A stretch of DNA of 64,000 bases from Rhizophagus clarus (GCA_015698045.1 BLAL01000274.1:868001-932000), one strand, 5' to 3'; counted from the first letter of the stretch, positions 11,874-24,045 are shown. Notes: a model not told the origin generated them from the letters alone. Numbers and translations: made by a program.

Positions 11874-12760
11874 TGTGATAAGTTATGCCAAATATATTGC
11901 TTGGAGTGCAACTATAAATGACAATTTTTTTGACTGTCATAAATTTGACTTTACATTTTTTCATATAATATTTATCTTTAAAAAAAAAAAAATTTTAAAC
12001 TTTTTAAAAATATTAATAAATAAAGAATAAAAAATATGTATTTTATACTTTTCATACTTTAAAAAGAATAAATATTTTGCATAATTTTTATTATGAAAAG
12101 ATTTTATTAAATGTTATATTACATAAAATATTGAAATTTATTAAAAAATATGTTTACTAGTACATTATTATAAAAAAAAAAATAATAACAGATAACTTCA
12201 TATAAATATTTTAAGCTAGTTCCAATAAAAATCAATATACATTAACTTTAAAACAACATTATTTAAAGCTTATTTCACTTGTTTCTCTTGATCAAAATGT
12301 TTAAAATATAAATTATAACTTGAAATAAAAAATAAAATGTATTTTAGTTATAAAAATATAACTTTGTGAAAATTAATACAAATATATATAGCATCCCCAT
12401 ACCTCATAAACAACTTTTCTTAAGCACTTTTCACCTATTTAATATAATCAACTGCTGAAATTATGTTGTAAAATCTCTATAAAATATGTTTGATAATAAA
12501 ATATTTATAGCTTTAAAATATAGTTTTATACCTGAAGTGCTGCTAGTAAAACATATTTAACTTTATTTAACAGAAATTTAAAATACTAAAAATATTTTTA
12601 AAATATAAAAAGGGAAAGAAAGAGTAAAGAGAAAAGTTTTTTATCATGTTAAATAATAAATAAATAATTAGTATAGCTGATGATAATGAACCAATCAGAT
12701 TTTCCTTTAGTTTGTCTTTAATGGTAGCTAATTTGATATTTTAGCATAACCTGTCATACA
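11874..12760. mobile_element. Non-autonomous inverted-repeat element, copy 1 (~0.89 kb)
   Basis: The left end TGTGATAAGTTATGCCAAA and the complement of the right end TGTATGACAGGTTATGCTAA form an imperfect inverted pair. The interior is AT-rich without coding sequence and closely matches copy 2 over its full length (blocks TTTATACTTTTCATACTTT, GATAACTTCA, AAGCTAGTTCCAATAAAAAT). Copy 1 has more A/T changes than copy 2, so it is older or more decayed. Confidence 0.65.
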
Positions 12761-12793
12761 TTTCAGACGTACTGAAAAATAGCATTATGTAAT

Positions 12794-13696
12794 GTGTGAC
12801 AGGTTATGCCAAATATATTGCTTTAAAGTACAACTGTAAATATCAATTTTCTTGACTATCATAAATTTAACTTTACATTTTTCATGTAATGTTTATCTTT
12901 AGAAACAAAAATTTTTACACTTTTTAAAAACATTAAAAAATAAAGAATAAAGAATATGTGTTTTATACTTTTCATACTTTGAAAAGAATAAATATTTTAC
13001 ACAATTTTATTAAATCAAAGATTTTATTAAATGTTATATTACATGAAATATTGAAATTTATTAAAACACATTTACTAGTACATTATTACAAAAAAAAAAA
13101 AAAAAAAAATAATAACAGATAACTTCACACAAATATTTTAAGCTAGTTCCAATAAAAATCAATATATATGAACTTTAAAACAACATTATTTAAAGCTTAT
13201 TTCACTTGTTTCTCTTAACTAAAGTGTTTAAAATATAAATTATAACTTGAAGTAAAAATAAAACATGTCTTAGTATTATGAAAATATATAACTTCGTGAA
13301 AATTAATACAAAAATATAAGCATTCCCATACCTTATAAACAACTTTTCTTAGCACTTTTCACCTGTTTAATATGACCAACTGCTGAAATTATATTGTGAA
13401 ATCTCTATAAAACGTATTTGTTAATGAAATATTTGTAGCTTTAAAATATAGTCTTATGTCTGAAATGCTGTTAGTAAAAAATATTTAACTTTATTTAACA
13501 GAAATTTAAAATATTAAAAATATTTTTAAAATATAAAAAGGGAAAGAAAGAGTGAAGAGAAAAGTTTTTATCACATTAAACGATAAATAAATAATTTGTA
13601 TAGCTGATGATGATGAACCAATCAGATTCCCCTTTGGTTTGTCTCTGATGGTACGGTCAGGCAGCTAATTTGACATTTCGGCGTAACCTGTCACAC
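12794..13696. mobile_element. Non-autonomous inverted-repeat element, copy 2 (~0.90 kb)
   Basis: The ends GTGTGACAGGTTATGCCAAA and, complemented from the right, GTGTGACAGGTTACGCCGAA match at 18 of 20 bases. Just outside, ATGTAATG occurs on the left and its complement CATTACAT on the right, so the inverted repeat may extend outward. It lies about 35 bp from copy 1 in the same orientation, giving a head-to-tail pair. No protein is encoded, and the superfamily is not assigned. Confidence 0.65.
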
Positions 13697-14353
13697 GTAA
13701 CACATTACATGGATGCTGAAAAATAAAAGTGTGACGTTTACTTCATTATTTGTGTTATTTTTAGCTTATAGTTTTTGTTACACCGGAATCAGTAGACTAT
13801 GACGAATTAGTATATGATTTGCGTCAAATTTTATCTTGACTTGCGGATCGTCAATTAAATAATGTAAAAAGTTGGTTTTAACTAATATAATAAATCTTTT
13901 TTGAATAGGATATAATTGGTTTAAACCTTTATTTTAGTACCTAAATTTTAAGTAAAATATTTGATAATTAGTTTGTACATATAATTAATATTAGATGAAA
14001 TGTCATTACCTGTAATGGTATTTATATTATTTAAACTGGAAAGCAAAACTTCAAAAAAAAAAAAAAAATCAGTTTTTATGAACGTTAAAGAAATAAATTT
14101 ATTGATTGTAATAAATAAATAAGTTTAGTGTTCACACGTCATTCATTATTTTGATTAACAGTGTTAAAAAGAAAAGATGATATTCCTTTTCTGATTAACA
14201 TAAAAGTAATTAATTATAATTTAGGGAGAAGAAATTCTACTTTTAATATTATTATTAAAATATTATAGGTTGTTTTTAATTGAAAAAAATATTAAACATC
14301 ACTGTATGTAAAAATTTCGGACCAAGAAAAAGTCTTATATTTCGAACTTTAAT
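13697..14353. other. Intergenic, 3' side of the Kre9-like gene
   Basis: AT-rich with an A16 run near 14055. No further gene is seen. It includes the downstream region of the minus-strand gene ending at 14354. Confidence 0.5.
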
Positions 14354-15267
14354 TTAAAATTGTGACATTGCGACAGCAACACTTAAAAGACCCAATATAA
14401 CTTCATATCCTGGGAAAATTGAAGATGCTGAGCCCGTGGATATGGCAGGTGGCGTTGTTGATGTGTTACCTCTGTAAGAAAGAAAAATATGTCATGAATA
14501 CATTTCCTATTTTAAATTAAAAATGGAAAATAAAAAAAATATATAAATACCCTGCAGCTGAAGAAGGAACGGAAGGTGTAGTAGGTGTGCTATTAGCAGC
14601 TGGAGGAGCGGGAGCGGGAGATGATGCCCCACCAGCAGGGGTTTGAGGTGCACCACCGGGAGCAGCTGCTCCACCAGCAGGAGGTGCTCCACCAGCAGGA
14701 GGTGCTCCACCAGCGGGAGGTGCTCCACCAGCGGGAGGTGCTCCACCAGCGGGAGGTGCTCCACCAGCGGGAGGTGTTCCAGGGGCGGGGGCTGCTCCAC
14801 CAGCAGGTGGTGTTGCTCCACCAGCGGGTGCTTTAACAATAACTTCACCACTTTGTTTGAGACCGGAACCATCGTTGAGCCCAAGGGTATAAGTTCCAGG
14901 AGGTACCTGAACATTCCATAAATAAGTTTTGGGTGCGAGTGGTACTTTTGGATCAATATCTATAACATTTTTTGTGGCTGAATCAGTAGCCGATAGATCC
15001 CCAAGAGCGTTAGTTGCATCAGCACCAGGAAGAAGTGTCCATGAAACTGCTACTTTTGCGCCCTGAGTGACAGGTCCAATAGGCGTATTAAGTGTATCAA
15101 CAAATTCTATAATTAAGAGAAAACATATTTAATGAATTAGAAAAAACCCTTATGATGTACATCATCTGATGAGTATTAGTTCAAATATCTGCACATTTAC
15201 ACTTACGAGCTGATGCATATGAAACGACGGAAAGGATAAATGTTGCTAATATTAAGAGACGAGTCAT
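14354..15267 (-). CDS. Kre9/Knh1-like secreted, probably GPI-anchored cell-wall protein (3 exons)
   Basis: Start ATG at 15265-15267. Exon 1 is 15207-15267, intron 1 15107-15206 (GTAAGT..TATAG), exon 2 14551-15106, intron 2 14472-14550 (GTATTT..TACAG) and exon 3 14354-14471. The joined frame is 735 nt, 244 residues. MTRLLILATFILSVVSYASA is a clear signal peptide. Residues ~21-115 (FVDTLNTPIGPVTQGAKVAV, SWTLLPG, TYLWNVQVPPGTYTLGL, QSGEVIVK) fit the Ig-like Kre9/Knh1 N-terminal domain of Ser/Thr-rich wall proteins. A PPAGGA repeat block and a Pro/Ser/Thr stem follow. A C-terminal small-residue site and hydrophobic tail (VILGLLSVAVAMSQF) suggest a GPI anchor. A TATATAA-like box lies ~115 bp upstream of the ATG. 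The role, wall glucan assembly or structure, is inferred from the family. Confidence 0.88.
14640..14835 (-). repeat. 18-bp coding repeat (PPAGGA) within the wall-protein gene
   Basis: About seven in-frame 18-bp units (plus strand CCACCAGCGGGAGGTGCT and close variants) encode PPAGGA, with irregular edge units giving TPPAGGA and APGT. The block is GC-rich against the surrounding DNA and is likely to vary in copy number. Long open frames on the opposite strand and in other frames are by-products of the 18-bp period. Confidence 0.9.
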
Positions 15268-17100
15268 TTTCGCTATATTAATTTATGTTATTGAGGTTAT
15301 GATAATATGTTCTTTCTATTAAAAAAAAAAAAAAAAAAAAAATTTGAGAATTCAATGGTTAAAGAGGAGGAAATAAACAACTTTATATAATCACAAAATT
15401 TATTGATTGTTTTTTTAATTCAATTGGTGTTATGTTTGACTTAATTTTGCATCGTTGTGTACTTTATTTTTTCGGCTGATTGTTTATCATATTAGTTACC
15501 TTTTTTATACTGTGCAATTCTTAGTTAAGTCTCGTGAAGATAAAATTAATAATTAAAATAATGTGAATAGAAAAAAATTCGGGTCAAACGAAAAAAGCGA
15601 AAATTTTTCGATTAAAAAAAAAAAAAGTGGGATACTGGTGAAATTTATACCAAAAAAAATTATTTTAAACTAACCATTTTTAAATTTTATAAATAAAAAA
15701 TAATTTACAGTTAAAAAAAGCAAATAATGGATGATCATTATTATACAATCAATTTAATGTACAGTGTATCTGAGGTCATAATTTCTAATACAGGATATTA
15801 TTACACCATAACATTTACGTAGTTGCGTATGTGGAGTTTTAATATTAGACTTCATCAGGATTAAAGTTTTACTATAAAAAAAAAGCTGCAGTAAGAGCTA
15901 AATGCCAAGAGGTCCATAGAATCCTAGCTTTTAGTAACACTTTTAACGGTCTTCCCAGATAAGTATAGTTTCCATGAACTTGCTAAAATCAGTAAAAGAG
16001 TAAAAAAATTTATAACGTTACACAAATCAAAAAAAAAAGAATGGTACCGCCGCACTCCTCCCTTTTTAATGTTACAGTATTTATATTATAATTGCGAGCA
16101 AATAAAATTTAAGAAAAAAAAGTTAAATTGCTCGGCCAAAAATTTCCATTTTTAGAGATCATGTTCCTGTTTTTCATTATTAAATTGGGAAAAGAATAAG
16201 AAATGAATACATTCTTTCTCGTTACGCAAAGGAAAAGAGTTAAATAGTTGATAATTTATGCATTACAACATTTCATTTCAAGGGATTTTTATTTATATGG
16301 AATACGGTTACAACGGTTCACACGGCGGTACAATGAATATAATAATATAAAAATTCCATATGATCATTAATTGTGTCCTCGGAACGGATAAAACGCTTTT
16401 TTTGATCAATTATTTATTTACAATTTCAAATTCTTATTTTGCATATTTTGCGCATGCGAGATAGCGGTAGCTTGTTGTATGGCAAAATTACCATATGATT
16501 TTGTCTATGATACCCGCATAATCTCGTAAATCGTATTTTAATAGAATTAGATATAAAAAACAAAATAATTCCAAATATAAGTTCATAAAAATTGTTGAAA
16601 TTTCTAATTTCTTTTATGAAAAAGGGAAAAGAAAAAAAGGGATGGAATTATTTTAATTTTTATAATTCTTCATAATATCAATTAGCGATAATTATGTAAA
16701 TGAAGGTTTATTTGGTAATGAATAGCGTAAATTCATAACTTTGATCGAGATTAGTTCCACACAACATTTTCATTTTCAGTAATGTTATACTACATCGTCA
16801 ATCAATTTATGATCTTCATTAACTTTGAAATAATTGTGAAATCGAAAGCATGAACTCAATGTTCATCATGTTCATCTTACTTGCAGAGCAAGGAGATAAT
16901 CAGTAACTAACATGTACAGTATATTAATTTTAGCTTCGAATGGTCGGGTAATTAATCTAATCCGGTCCTATTCTCCGAATACTAACTACCCTCGCGTCAT
17001 TTCAACTTCGATTACCAGTTCAACAGTCCTAATTATAAAATTGCCACGTGTTCAATTAAGCGTGGGATCAAGATAAGCGATATTAATCCTTTATACATTT
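15268..17100. other. Intergenic, upstream of the Kre9-like gene; no gene recognised
   Basis: Base composition is less skewed than in the 17-33 kb desert (CGCATGCGAG near 16450, CCGGTCCTATTCTCCGAATA near 16961, CACGTG near 17046, GATAAG near 17073), which suits regulatory DNA. No open frame or RNA gene could be supported. Confidence 0.4.
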
Positions 17101-19450
17101 TTTTAATATTTTTTCTAATTTTACAATTAAAATTAAACTGAACCAAGTATTGATATACAGTGTATTGAAATTTTTTTCCCGCATTTATTAATAAAACATT
17201 TATTAATGATTATTCTTTTACTATAGATTTTACCCGTAATATATTTTAAGATTATTAGAATATTTTCAAAAATTAAATTGTATATTATTCTATATTTATT
17301 AGTATAGATTAATAATATTAAATGGAAAATTATAAGGTATGATTAGCTAGAAAAATAAAATCCTGAAAATCCTTTGTCTAAAATTTAATTACATCAAAAA
17401 TATAATGTGATAAAAATTACAATTTTAATAAAAATGATCCAGTTCTAGATTATTTTCCTAACAAATAATCCATTTATTACTATTTATCATAAATAGGAAT
17501 AAGAAGTAATTTGAACAAATTATTTCAGATTTAAACCAATATTATTGAATTTTTTAGTTCTATAATCAAATCCAAATTTGTTTATATTAAAATTTGTTAA
17601 AAATAATTTGAAATTAAAATGCTAAGATACTATCAAAACAGATTTCTAAGTAAAAATATTAACTATAATTAATTATAATTATAATACTTTTCATAATACT
17701 ATAAAATTAGTTATAGTATTTAACTATAAAAGGATGGCCAGAAATTATGTCATTTGATTTTTGAGATTTTGGAATCCCCTTTGCCTGTCATCACCTATTT
17801 TAGAAAATTCAATATATATTATTAGTTACTAAAAATAGTAGGTTATCTTGATCTGACTCTTTCTTTCTCAGATAATACTGTAATTTAATCAATTTAATCA
17901 TAATTTTATATATCAATATGCAATAATTTCAATAATCAGATTTTTTATTTTATTTTTTTTAAAAAAATATTTTTATTAGTTTTTATAAATTAAGAAAATA
18001 ATTATTTTATATAAGAATATTGCAATACATTATTTATTATATAATAATTTCTGATTGGCTATATTTATTTTTTATAAATAATAATTAAAAAAATAAAATA
18101 AAAAAATATTTTTACTTTTTTTTTAATTAAAAAGCATTTTATTCAAACACTTCTTTTTTTCTTTATAGGCACTTAAATACAAGATAATTAATAAAAAAAG
18201 AGCTTTTTTAATTAAGAATATTTTTAATAAAATATTTTTTTTTTCTTTTTATATAGGATTTTATAAAATTTAAATATAAAATAAATAACAAAAAGAAATT
18301 TCTTTTTTAATAGAAGTATTTTAATGAAGCGTTTATTTTTTTTTTATAAAAAATATAAAAAAAAAGTTTTTAATTATCACTGTTTTTAAAATAATATATG
18401 TAACATCAATAAAAAAAAAGTTTTTTAATTATCGCTGTTTTCAAAATAATATATGTAACATCAATTATATATAAAATTTGAATATTGATTGTAATTATTT
18501 GTTATATGATTAAAAACAAAAAATCATCTAATCAAATATTTGATTAGTTATGTAATAATAGACAAAAAAATGTTACAAATATGAAATTTTTTTATTTTTT
18601 AAAATTTTATCTATGTTTTATAATTTTTAAACTTTTTTTACATAATTACAAATAAATATACAAGTTTTTAGTTTTATAATACAAAAATTTAAGTTTTTAT
18701 AGAAATTTCTGCAAAAATAAAGAAATAATAAATACAGTAGTTATTATAATATAAAAATGTTTAAACTTTTTTTTTAAAATGATCATTTAAACTTGATAAA
18801 ATTATAATTTAAATAATACTATATTATTTATTTAATTTTTTAAATAAATTTAATTTCATTTTTAATGTATTTTGAATATAAAGTATCTATTGTTATAAAA
18901 TTATAAAAAAAAATGTATAACTAGTTAGCTTGTTTGAATTTAATAAAATCTATATTTTATATATTTCAATATTTTTAAAAAAACTTTATATATCATTTTA
19001 AAATACTTTAATTAAGCTAAAACATTAAATCAAATTATAATGTATAATATAATATAATTTATAATCAAAAAATTTAAAATTACTTATTAAAGTATATTAG
19101 TAGTCTTAATAGAATTAATTTTAATTGAGAAAATAATAGAAAAAAAAGTGAAAACCTTTAAAATTTCAGAATCATTAGTTATTAATAGTAATTTTAATAA
19201 TCACTAATAATCTTAAATTTTAGATAAAAAAAAAAACTCAAAATTATATATAATAAATTGGCTTATAACTTAAGAATAAATTGTAAATGAATATACTATT
19301 AAGTAATCACAAAAGAAGAAGCTATTGAATTTAAGAATTTTAAAATATTTGACAAAGAAAAAATGTAATTGGTGATTTAGTTATTATGGTGACCTCTTAT
19401 GATCATGTAAATAAACAAATTTTTATTGGCTAATTTATATAATTATTCAC
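17101..19450. other. AT-rich desert with a ~52-bp tandem duplication at 18361-18466
   Basis: No gene is seen. At 18361-18410 and 18413-18466 the block AAGTTTTTAATTATC-CTGTTTT then AAATAATATATGTAACATCA is duplicated. AT-rich blocks with ATATAAATATAAAATAAATA recur at 18240-18340, 21230-21570 and 23640-23780, so a dispersed low-complexity repeat is present. Confidence 0.5.
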
Positions 19451-20860
19451 TTATACTGGAAATATTTTTTAAATATGTTGCAAAAACTAAATATATATCA
19501 ATATATTTTTTTTATTTTCAACTTTCTTTATTTTTTATTTTACCATTTTACCATTTTTTCTTTTTTTAGATTTTTAAGCTTTTCTGATTTTGTAAATATG
19601 TTATTTTTCATTTTTTTTTTTTTTTATTTTTGCTTTTCTTTTACATTACTTATTTCTAATTTTTATTTTTCTATTTCTTTTTTTTTTTAGACTTTTAATT
19701 TTTTCTGAATAAATTAAAAATATATTATTTTTTTATTGTTTTTTTTTTATTTTTTAAATTTCTTTCTTATTTTAATTTTTTTTTTAAATTTTTAGAATCT
19801 TTTAGTTTCATAATTAAGATATATTTTTTTTTTTTTTTTTTTTTCTTTTTCATTTTGTTTTTGATTTCTCTCATTTTTACTAATATTATTTATTTCTTCT
19901 TTATTTATTTTTGATTTTAATTTCTTCTTTTTTTTGTTTATTTTTTGTTTTATTCACTTTCCCTTTCATTTTTTTTTTATTTTTATTCTTTTTTATTTTT
20001 AACTTTAATTTTCTTTCATTTTTTTGTTTTGTTTTCTTATCTTTGTCTTCTTCCCTTTATCTTTGTTTCTTTATCTTTGTTTCTTTTCATTATATTATTT
20101 TCATTCTATTTTTATTTTCTTATTCTTAAATTATTTTTTTTATTTATTTTTTTTCTCCTATTTTTCTTTTCATTTTTTGTTCTTTTTATCTTATTATTTT
20201 GTCTTATTTTTTTGCTCATTTTTCATCACATTTTTTCATCTTTACTCCATTTTTTCTATTTTCGTTTTAACTTTTTTCTTTTATTATCTTTGCTCTTTTT
20301 ATTTTCCCTTTTTCTTTTATTATTATTATTCACTTATTTTTTTATTTTTTATTCTTTTTTACTCCTTTTTATTTATTTCATTTCTCTTTTATTTTCTTAT
20401 TGAATCCTTTTCATTTCTTTTTCATTTTGGTTTATCTTTATTTTTCTGTTTCCTTTTATTATTTTTTTTTTTTCCTTTTTATTAGTTTTCTTTGTTTCTT
20501 TTTACTCCTTTCTTTCATAATTCCATTCTCTTTCTTTATTTTTTTTTTTCTATAATTTTATTTTCCTTTCTTCATGTCTTTTTCTTATTCTTTTTCTTTA
20601 ATTCTTTCTTTTATTCCTCTTTATTTACTTCTTTATTTGCTTTTTTCATTTATTTTCATTTATTATTTTCATTTATTGTTTTATTCATTTATTTATTTTG
20701 TTTCTTTTTTCATTTTCTTCTTTTATTTTCCTTTCTTTAATTCTATCATTCTCTTTCATTCCTTCTTATTCTTTTTATTTATTTTTTATTTCTTTTGTTA
20801 TTCTTTGTTCCAATTGCATTTTCTTTTCTTTTTATTATTATTTTGATTTTTATTACCATA
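19451..20860. repeat. 1.4-kb T/C-rich, almost G-free tract
   Basis: The plus strand is mostly T with interspersed C and A and very few G (TTTCTTTTTCATTTTGTTTT, CTTTATCTTTGTTTCTTTA). Overlapping Phe/Ser/Leu-rich open frames in all three forward frames follow from the composition, because stops need purines. The tract ends abruptly near 20870 where ordinary AT-rich sequence resumes. Confidence 0.8.
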
Positions 20861-21572
20861 TTCTTATTAAAAAACATATAAGCTTAACTTTTGATAAATA
20901 TGAGTTTAGCAATATCCTTTTTTACTTAATTAATAAAATACGTATTTTTAAATCAATAATAAATAAAGTATCATTATAAAAAATAAATCAAATAAAAAAG
21001 TAAATAAATTTTTTATTAAAAAAATTATTAATATTAAAATAGTAAATCAATACACTATCAATTAAAAATTTTATTAAATTACATGATAGAGTCACTATAA
21101 CAAATCACTATATAGTGTTGCCCTTTAATAAATATTAAAAAAATTTTTTTTTGATAATTGGCATTGCATATACCATTTTAAAAATGACAATAAGTTACTT
21201 TTTTTTTTTTATAAAACATTATTAAATTTAAAATACAAATAAATAAGAAAAATTTTTTTCATTTAAATAATATTAATTCTAATATAAAAATATTAGTTTT
21301 TTTAATCACAAATATAAAGTAAATGAAAAAGAAAAAAAAGCTGTTTTTAATTTAAAAAAAATACTTTTAATGATTTATAAAAATATTAATTTTTTCAGAT
21401 ATAAATATAAGATAAATAAAAAAATAAAAAATACTTTTTCAGATATAAATATGAAATATATAAAAAGATGAAATTTTTTTTTAATTAAAAAATATTTTTA
21501 ACAAAATATTTTTTTTTTATTATAAAAATATTAGCTTTTAATAGTTTTTTAAATATAAATATAAAATAAATA
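20861..21572. repeat. AT-rich DNA with ~100-bp degenerate repeats (21180-21570)
   Basis: Units of TTTTTAATT-AAAAAATA, AAAATATTAGTTTTT and AGATATAAATATAA recur three or four times. No gene is present. Similar sequence lies on the far side of the element at 21573-23580, so that element probably inserted into this repeat. Confidence 0.5.
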
Positions 21573-21867
21573 CAGTTAATTCTCTTTATAGTCACACATT
21601 TGGAACAGTCTATATTTGGTGATTATGATGAAATGTAATTATAAGCAATAAAATCTTATAATTAAATCAGTAATTTTGGCTAGAATTATAAATTATAATA
21701 AATATTCACATCACAATAATTTTATTACTATATAGTTCTGAAATTAAACAACTATCTTTTGTACTTAATTCTGACTAAAGTAGTCATAACTCTAGTTAAA
21801 ATTACCATAATGTAGGTCAGAGTTGCTTATTTTTAGAAGTTATTTAATTTCAGAATTATACAGTAAT

Positions 21868-22400
21868 ATTATTCCAATTATTATAGATTTATAACCATTA
21901 GATTCCTCTTAATAAGATGATTCTAACAAGCCTATAATCTGATTACTAGAACCTATAATAATTAAAATACAGTCAAAATATTTAATATTACACAAATTTT
22001 ATATATAAAAAATACTGATCTGATCTTTAAAATCAAATTTCTTAGCCAATATTAATCCAATCATTATAAAATTATTACCATTGACTTTCTCTTGATGAGA
22101 CAATTCTAATAAGTTTAAGATCATTAAAATCTGATCATGAGAATCCATAGTAATTAAAATAAAGTCAAAATATTAAATATTATGTGAATTTTACATATAT
22201 AGAATGTTGGTTTAATATTTAAAATTGGATTACTCAGTTAATATTAATCCAATCACTATAAAATTATTACCATTTGATTTCTTTTAATGAGATGAATTTA
22301 ATGAGTTAAAGATCATTAAAATTTGATCATTAGATCATAGAATAATTATATTTTAATAAATATCTTTTTATAATCACATATATATAAAATTTTTAAAAAA
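21868..22400. repeat. Tandem repeat, period ~190 bp, three copies, inside the outer MITE
   Basis: The block TAATCCAATCA-TATAAAATT then ATTACCATT, followed by TCTTTTAATGAGAT and ATCATTAAAATCTGATCAT, begins near 21870, 22055 and 22245. Copies are diverged. Confidence 0.65.
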
Positions 22401-22507
22401 AGATGTGATAGTAACTATAAGTAGTTTGTGATTATAAACAATAGTATTATATATAAAAATTTGGGACACTCAATTAAAGTGACTATATAGGGTAATATGA
22501 TTATAAC

Positions 22508-23545
22508 TAGGATTCTGCATAGATTAGATCAGATCAGATTTTATCAGATTTAAATCTGATCTGATAGATCCAGATCTATCAATTTTAAATCTAGATCTGA
22601 TATCTGGATCTATATTTGAAATCTGAAACTGATCTGCAAATCTGCTGAATCTGATTTGAATTTGATCTGAATCTGATTTGAATCTGATTTCATGTCAAAT
22701 TAAATTTAAATTTAAAAATAAAAAAAAACATTTTGCAATGTTTTTTTGTTAAATTAATTAAAAAAATGTAGCAAAACATTTTTTTATTAAAAACACTTAG
22801 AATAAATATTTTGCAACATTTATTCATTAAATTAATCAAAAAAATGTTTTGCAACATTTATTCATTAAATTAATCAAAAAAAATGTTTTGTAACATTTTT
22901 TCGTTAAATTAATTAAAAAAAAATGTTGTGAAACATTTTTTTATTAAAAACACTTAGAAAAAATGTTTTGCAATATTTTTTTGTTAAACTAATTAAAAAA
23001 AATATTGCGAAATATTTTTTTATTAAAAACACTTAGAAAAAACGGTTCATAACATTTTTTTTATTAAATTAATTAAAAAAAATGTTGCAAAACGTTTTTT
23101 TATTAAAAACACTTAGAAAAAACATTTTGCAACATTTTTTTGTTAAACTAATTAAAAAAACATTGCAAAACATTTTTTTATTAAAAACACTTAGAAAAAA
23201 TGTTTTGCAATATTTTTTTGTTAAATTAATTAAAAAAACGTTGCAAAACATTTTTTTTATTAAAAACACTTAGGAAAAATATTTCACAACATTTTTTTGT
23301 TAAATTAATTAAAAAAAATGATGCAAACCATTTTTTTTATTAAAGACACTTTGAAAAAAACATTTCGCAATATTTTTTTATTAAATCGTAATTTATAAAC
23401 AGATCTTATGATCTGATTCAGATTTGGTGAATTTGATTTAGATTTGATTTGACAAATTCAGATTATACAATTTCAAATCTAAATTTGAACTTTGGATTCA
23501 AATTTGAAATCTGAATCTGATCCGCAGATTTTTTGTAGAACCCTA
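22508..23545. mobile_element. hAT-like MITE (inner), ends rich in ATCTGAT motifs
   Basis: The left end TAGGATTCTGCATA at 22508 pairs with the complement of the right end, TAGGGTTCTACAAA, at 23532-23545. Flanking 8-mers ATTATAAC (22500-22507) and ACCATAAC (23546-23553) match at 6 of 8, fitting an aged hAT target duplication. Both ends carry dense subterminal AATCTGAT/ATCAGATT motifs (22524-22690 and 23400-23530). The interior is a hairpin satellite. No protein is encoded. Confidence 0.7.
22725..23390. repeat. ~78-bp satellite of self-complementary units, eight or nine copies
   Basis: Each unit reads AATGTTTTGCAACATTTTTT, a GTTAAATTAATTAA centre, the complementary AAAATGTTGCAAAACATTTT, then a spacer ATTAAAAACACTTAGAAA. 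The two arms are inverted copies, so each unit can fold into a hairpin of about 20 bp per arm. Two early units are shorter and lack the ACACTTAG spacer. Open frames on both strands follow from the near-multiple-of-3 period. Confidence 0.85.
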
Positions 23546-23585
23546 ACCATAACAGAAGTAACTATAAAAAGAGTTAATTGTAAAA

Positions 23586-24045
23586 ATTTTTTTTAATTAA
23601 AAATTTTTTTTTTTTATTTTGCAAAAATACTGGTTTTTCTAAATATAATTATAAAATAAATTGAAAAAAAATTATTTTTTTAATTAATAAAAAATATTTT
23701 TAGTAAAAATTTTTTTTATTTATTTTTCTTTTTTTATTATAAAAATATTTATTTTTTAGATGTAAATATAAAATAAAAAAAAAATTTTTTTTTCAGTTAA
23801 GGGATAGATCATCACTCAATGAGAAAAAATGATCAGTAACGTATAATTAATTTTATGGGCTTTATATTAATAAAAAAACTTTTTTGGAATGCTATGTTTT
23901 TTATTATAAATTTTTTTCTATAGGTAAAAAAAACAGTATAAAATAGTTCTTCTGGTCAAAGAAAATATTTACAAAGCCTATATTATAGCATATATACATG
24001 AAAACTATATTATTTTAATAAACTACCACTTTTTACATAATATAT
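23586..24045. other. AT-rich repeat sequence, no gene
   Basis: Continuation of the degenerate ATATAAATATAAAATAAA-type repeat to about 23800, then AT-rich DNA with no coding signal. Confidence 0.4.

Larger units (their letters stand above)
21573..23580. mobile_element. TA-flanked inverted-repeat MITE (outer), carrying a nested hAT-type MITE
   Basis: The left end CAGTTAATTCTCTTTATAGT at 21573 pairs with the complement of the right end, CAATTAACTCTTTTTATAGT, at 23561-23580 (17 of 20 bases). TA flanks both ends (21571-21572 and 23581-23582), as in Tc1/mariner elements. Without the inner element at 22508-23545 it is about 0.96 kb. No transposase is encoded. Confidence 0.75.

Noticed and set aside
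14507-14956. 149-residue minus frame and plus frames rich in Leu-Val-Glu-His or Gly-Arg-Cys-Ser repeats
   Set aside because: These are other frames of the 18-bp PPAGGA repeat. The spliced frame with signal peptide, Kre9-like domain and GPI-type tail is the supported one.
19475-20979. Several overlapping Phe/Leu/Ser-rich 'membrane protein' frames
   Set aside because: All three forward frames are open because the DNA is nearly free of G; composition explains them fully.
22725-23390. CRISPR-like array of ~78-bp periodic units
   Set aside because: Units are self-complementary throughout and have no unique spacers; the host is eukaryotic and the array lies inside a MITE.
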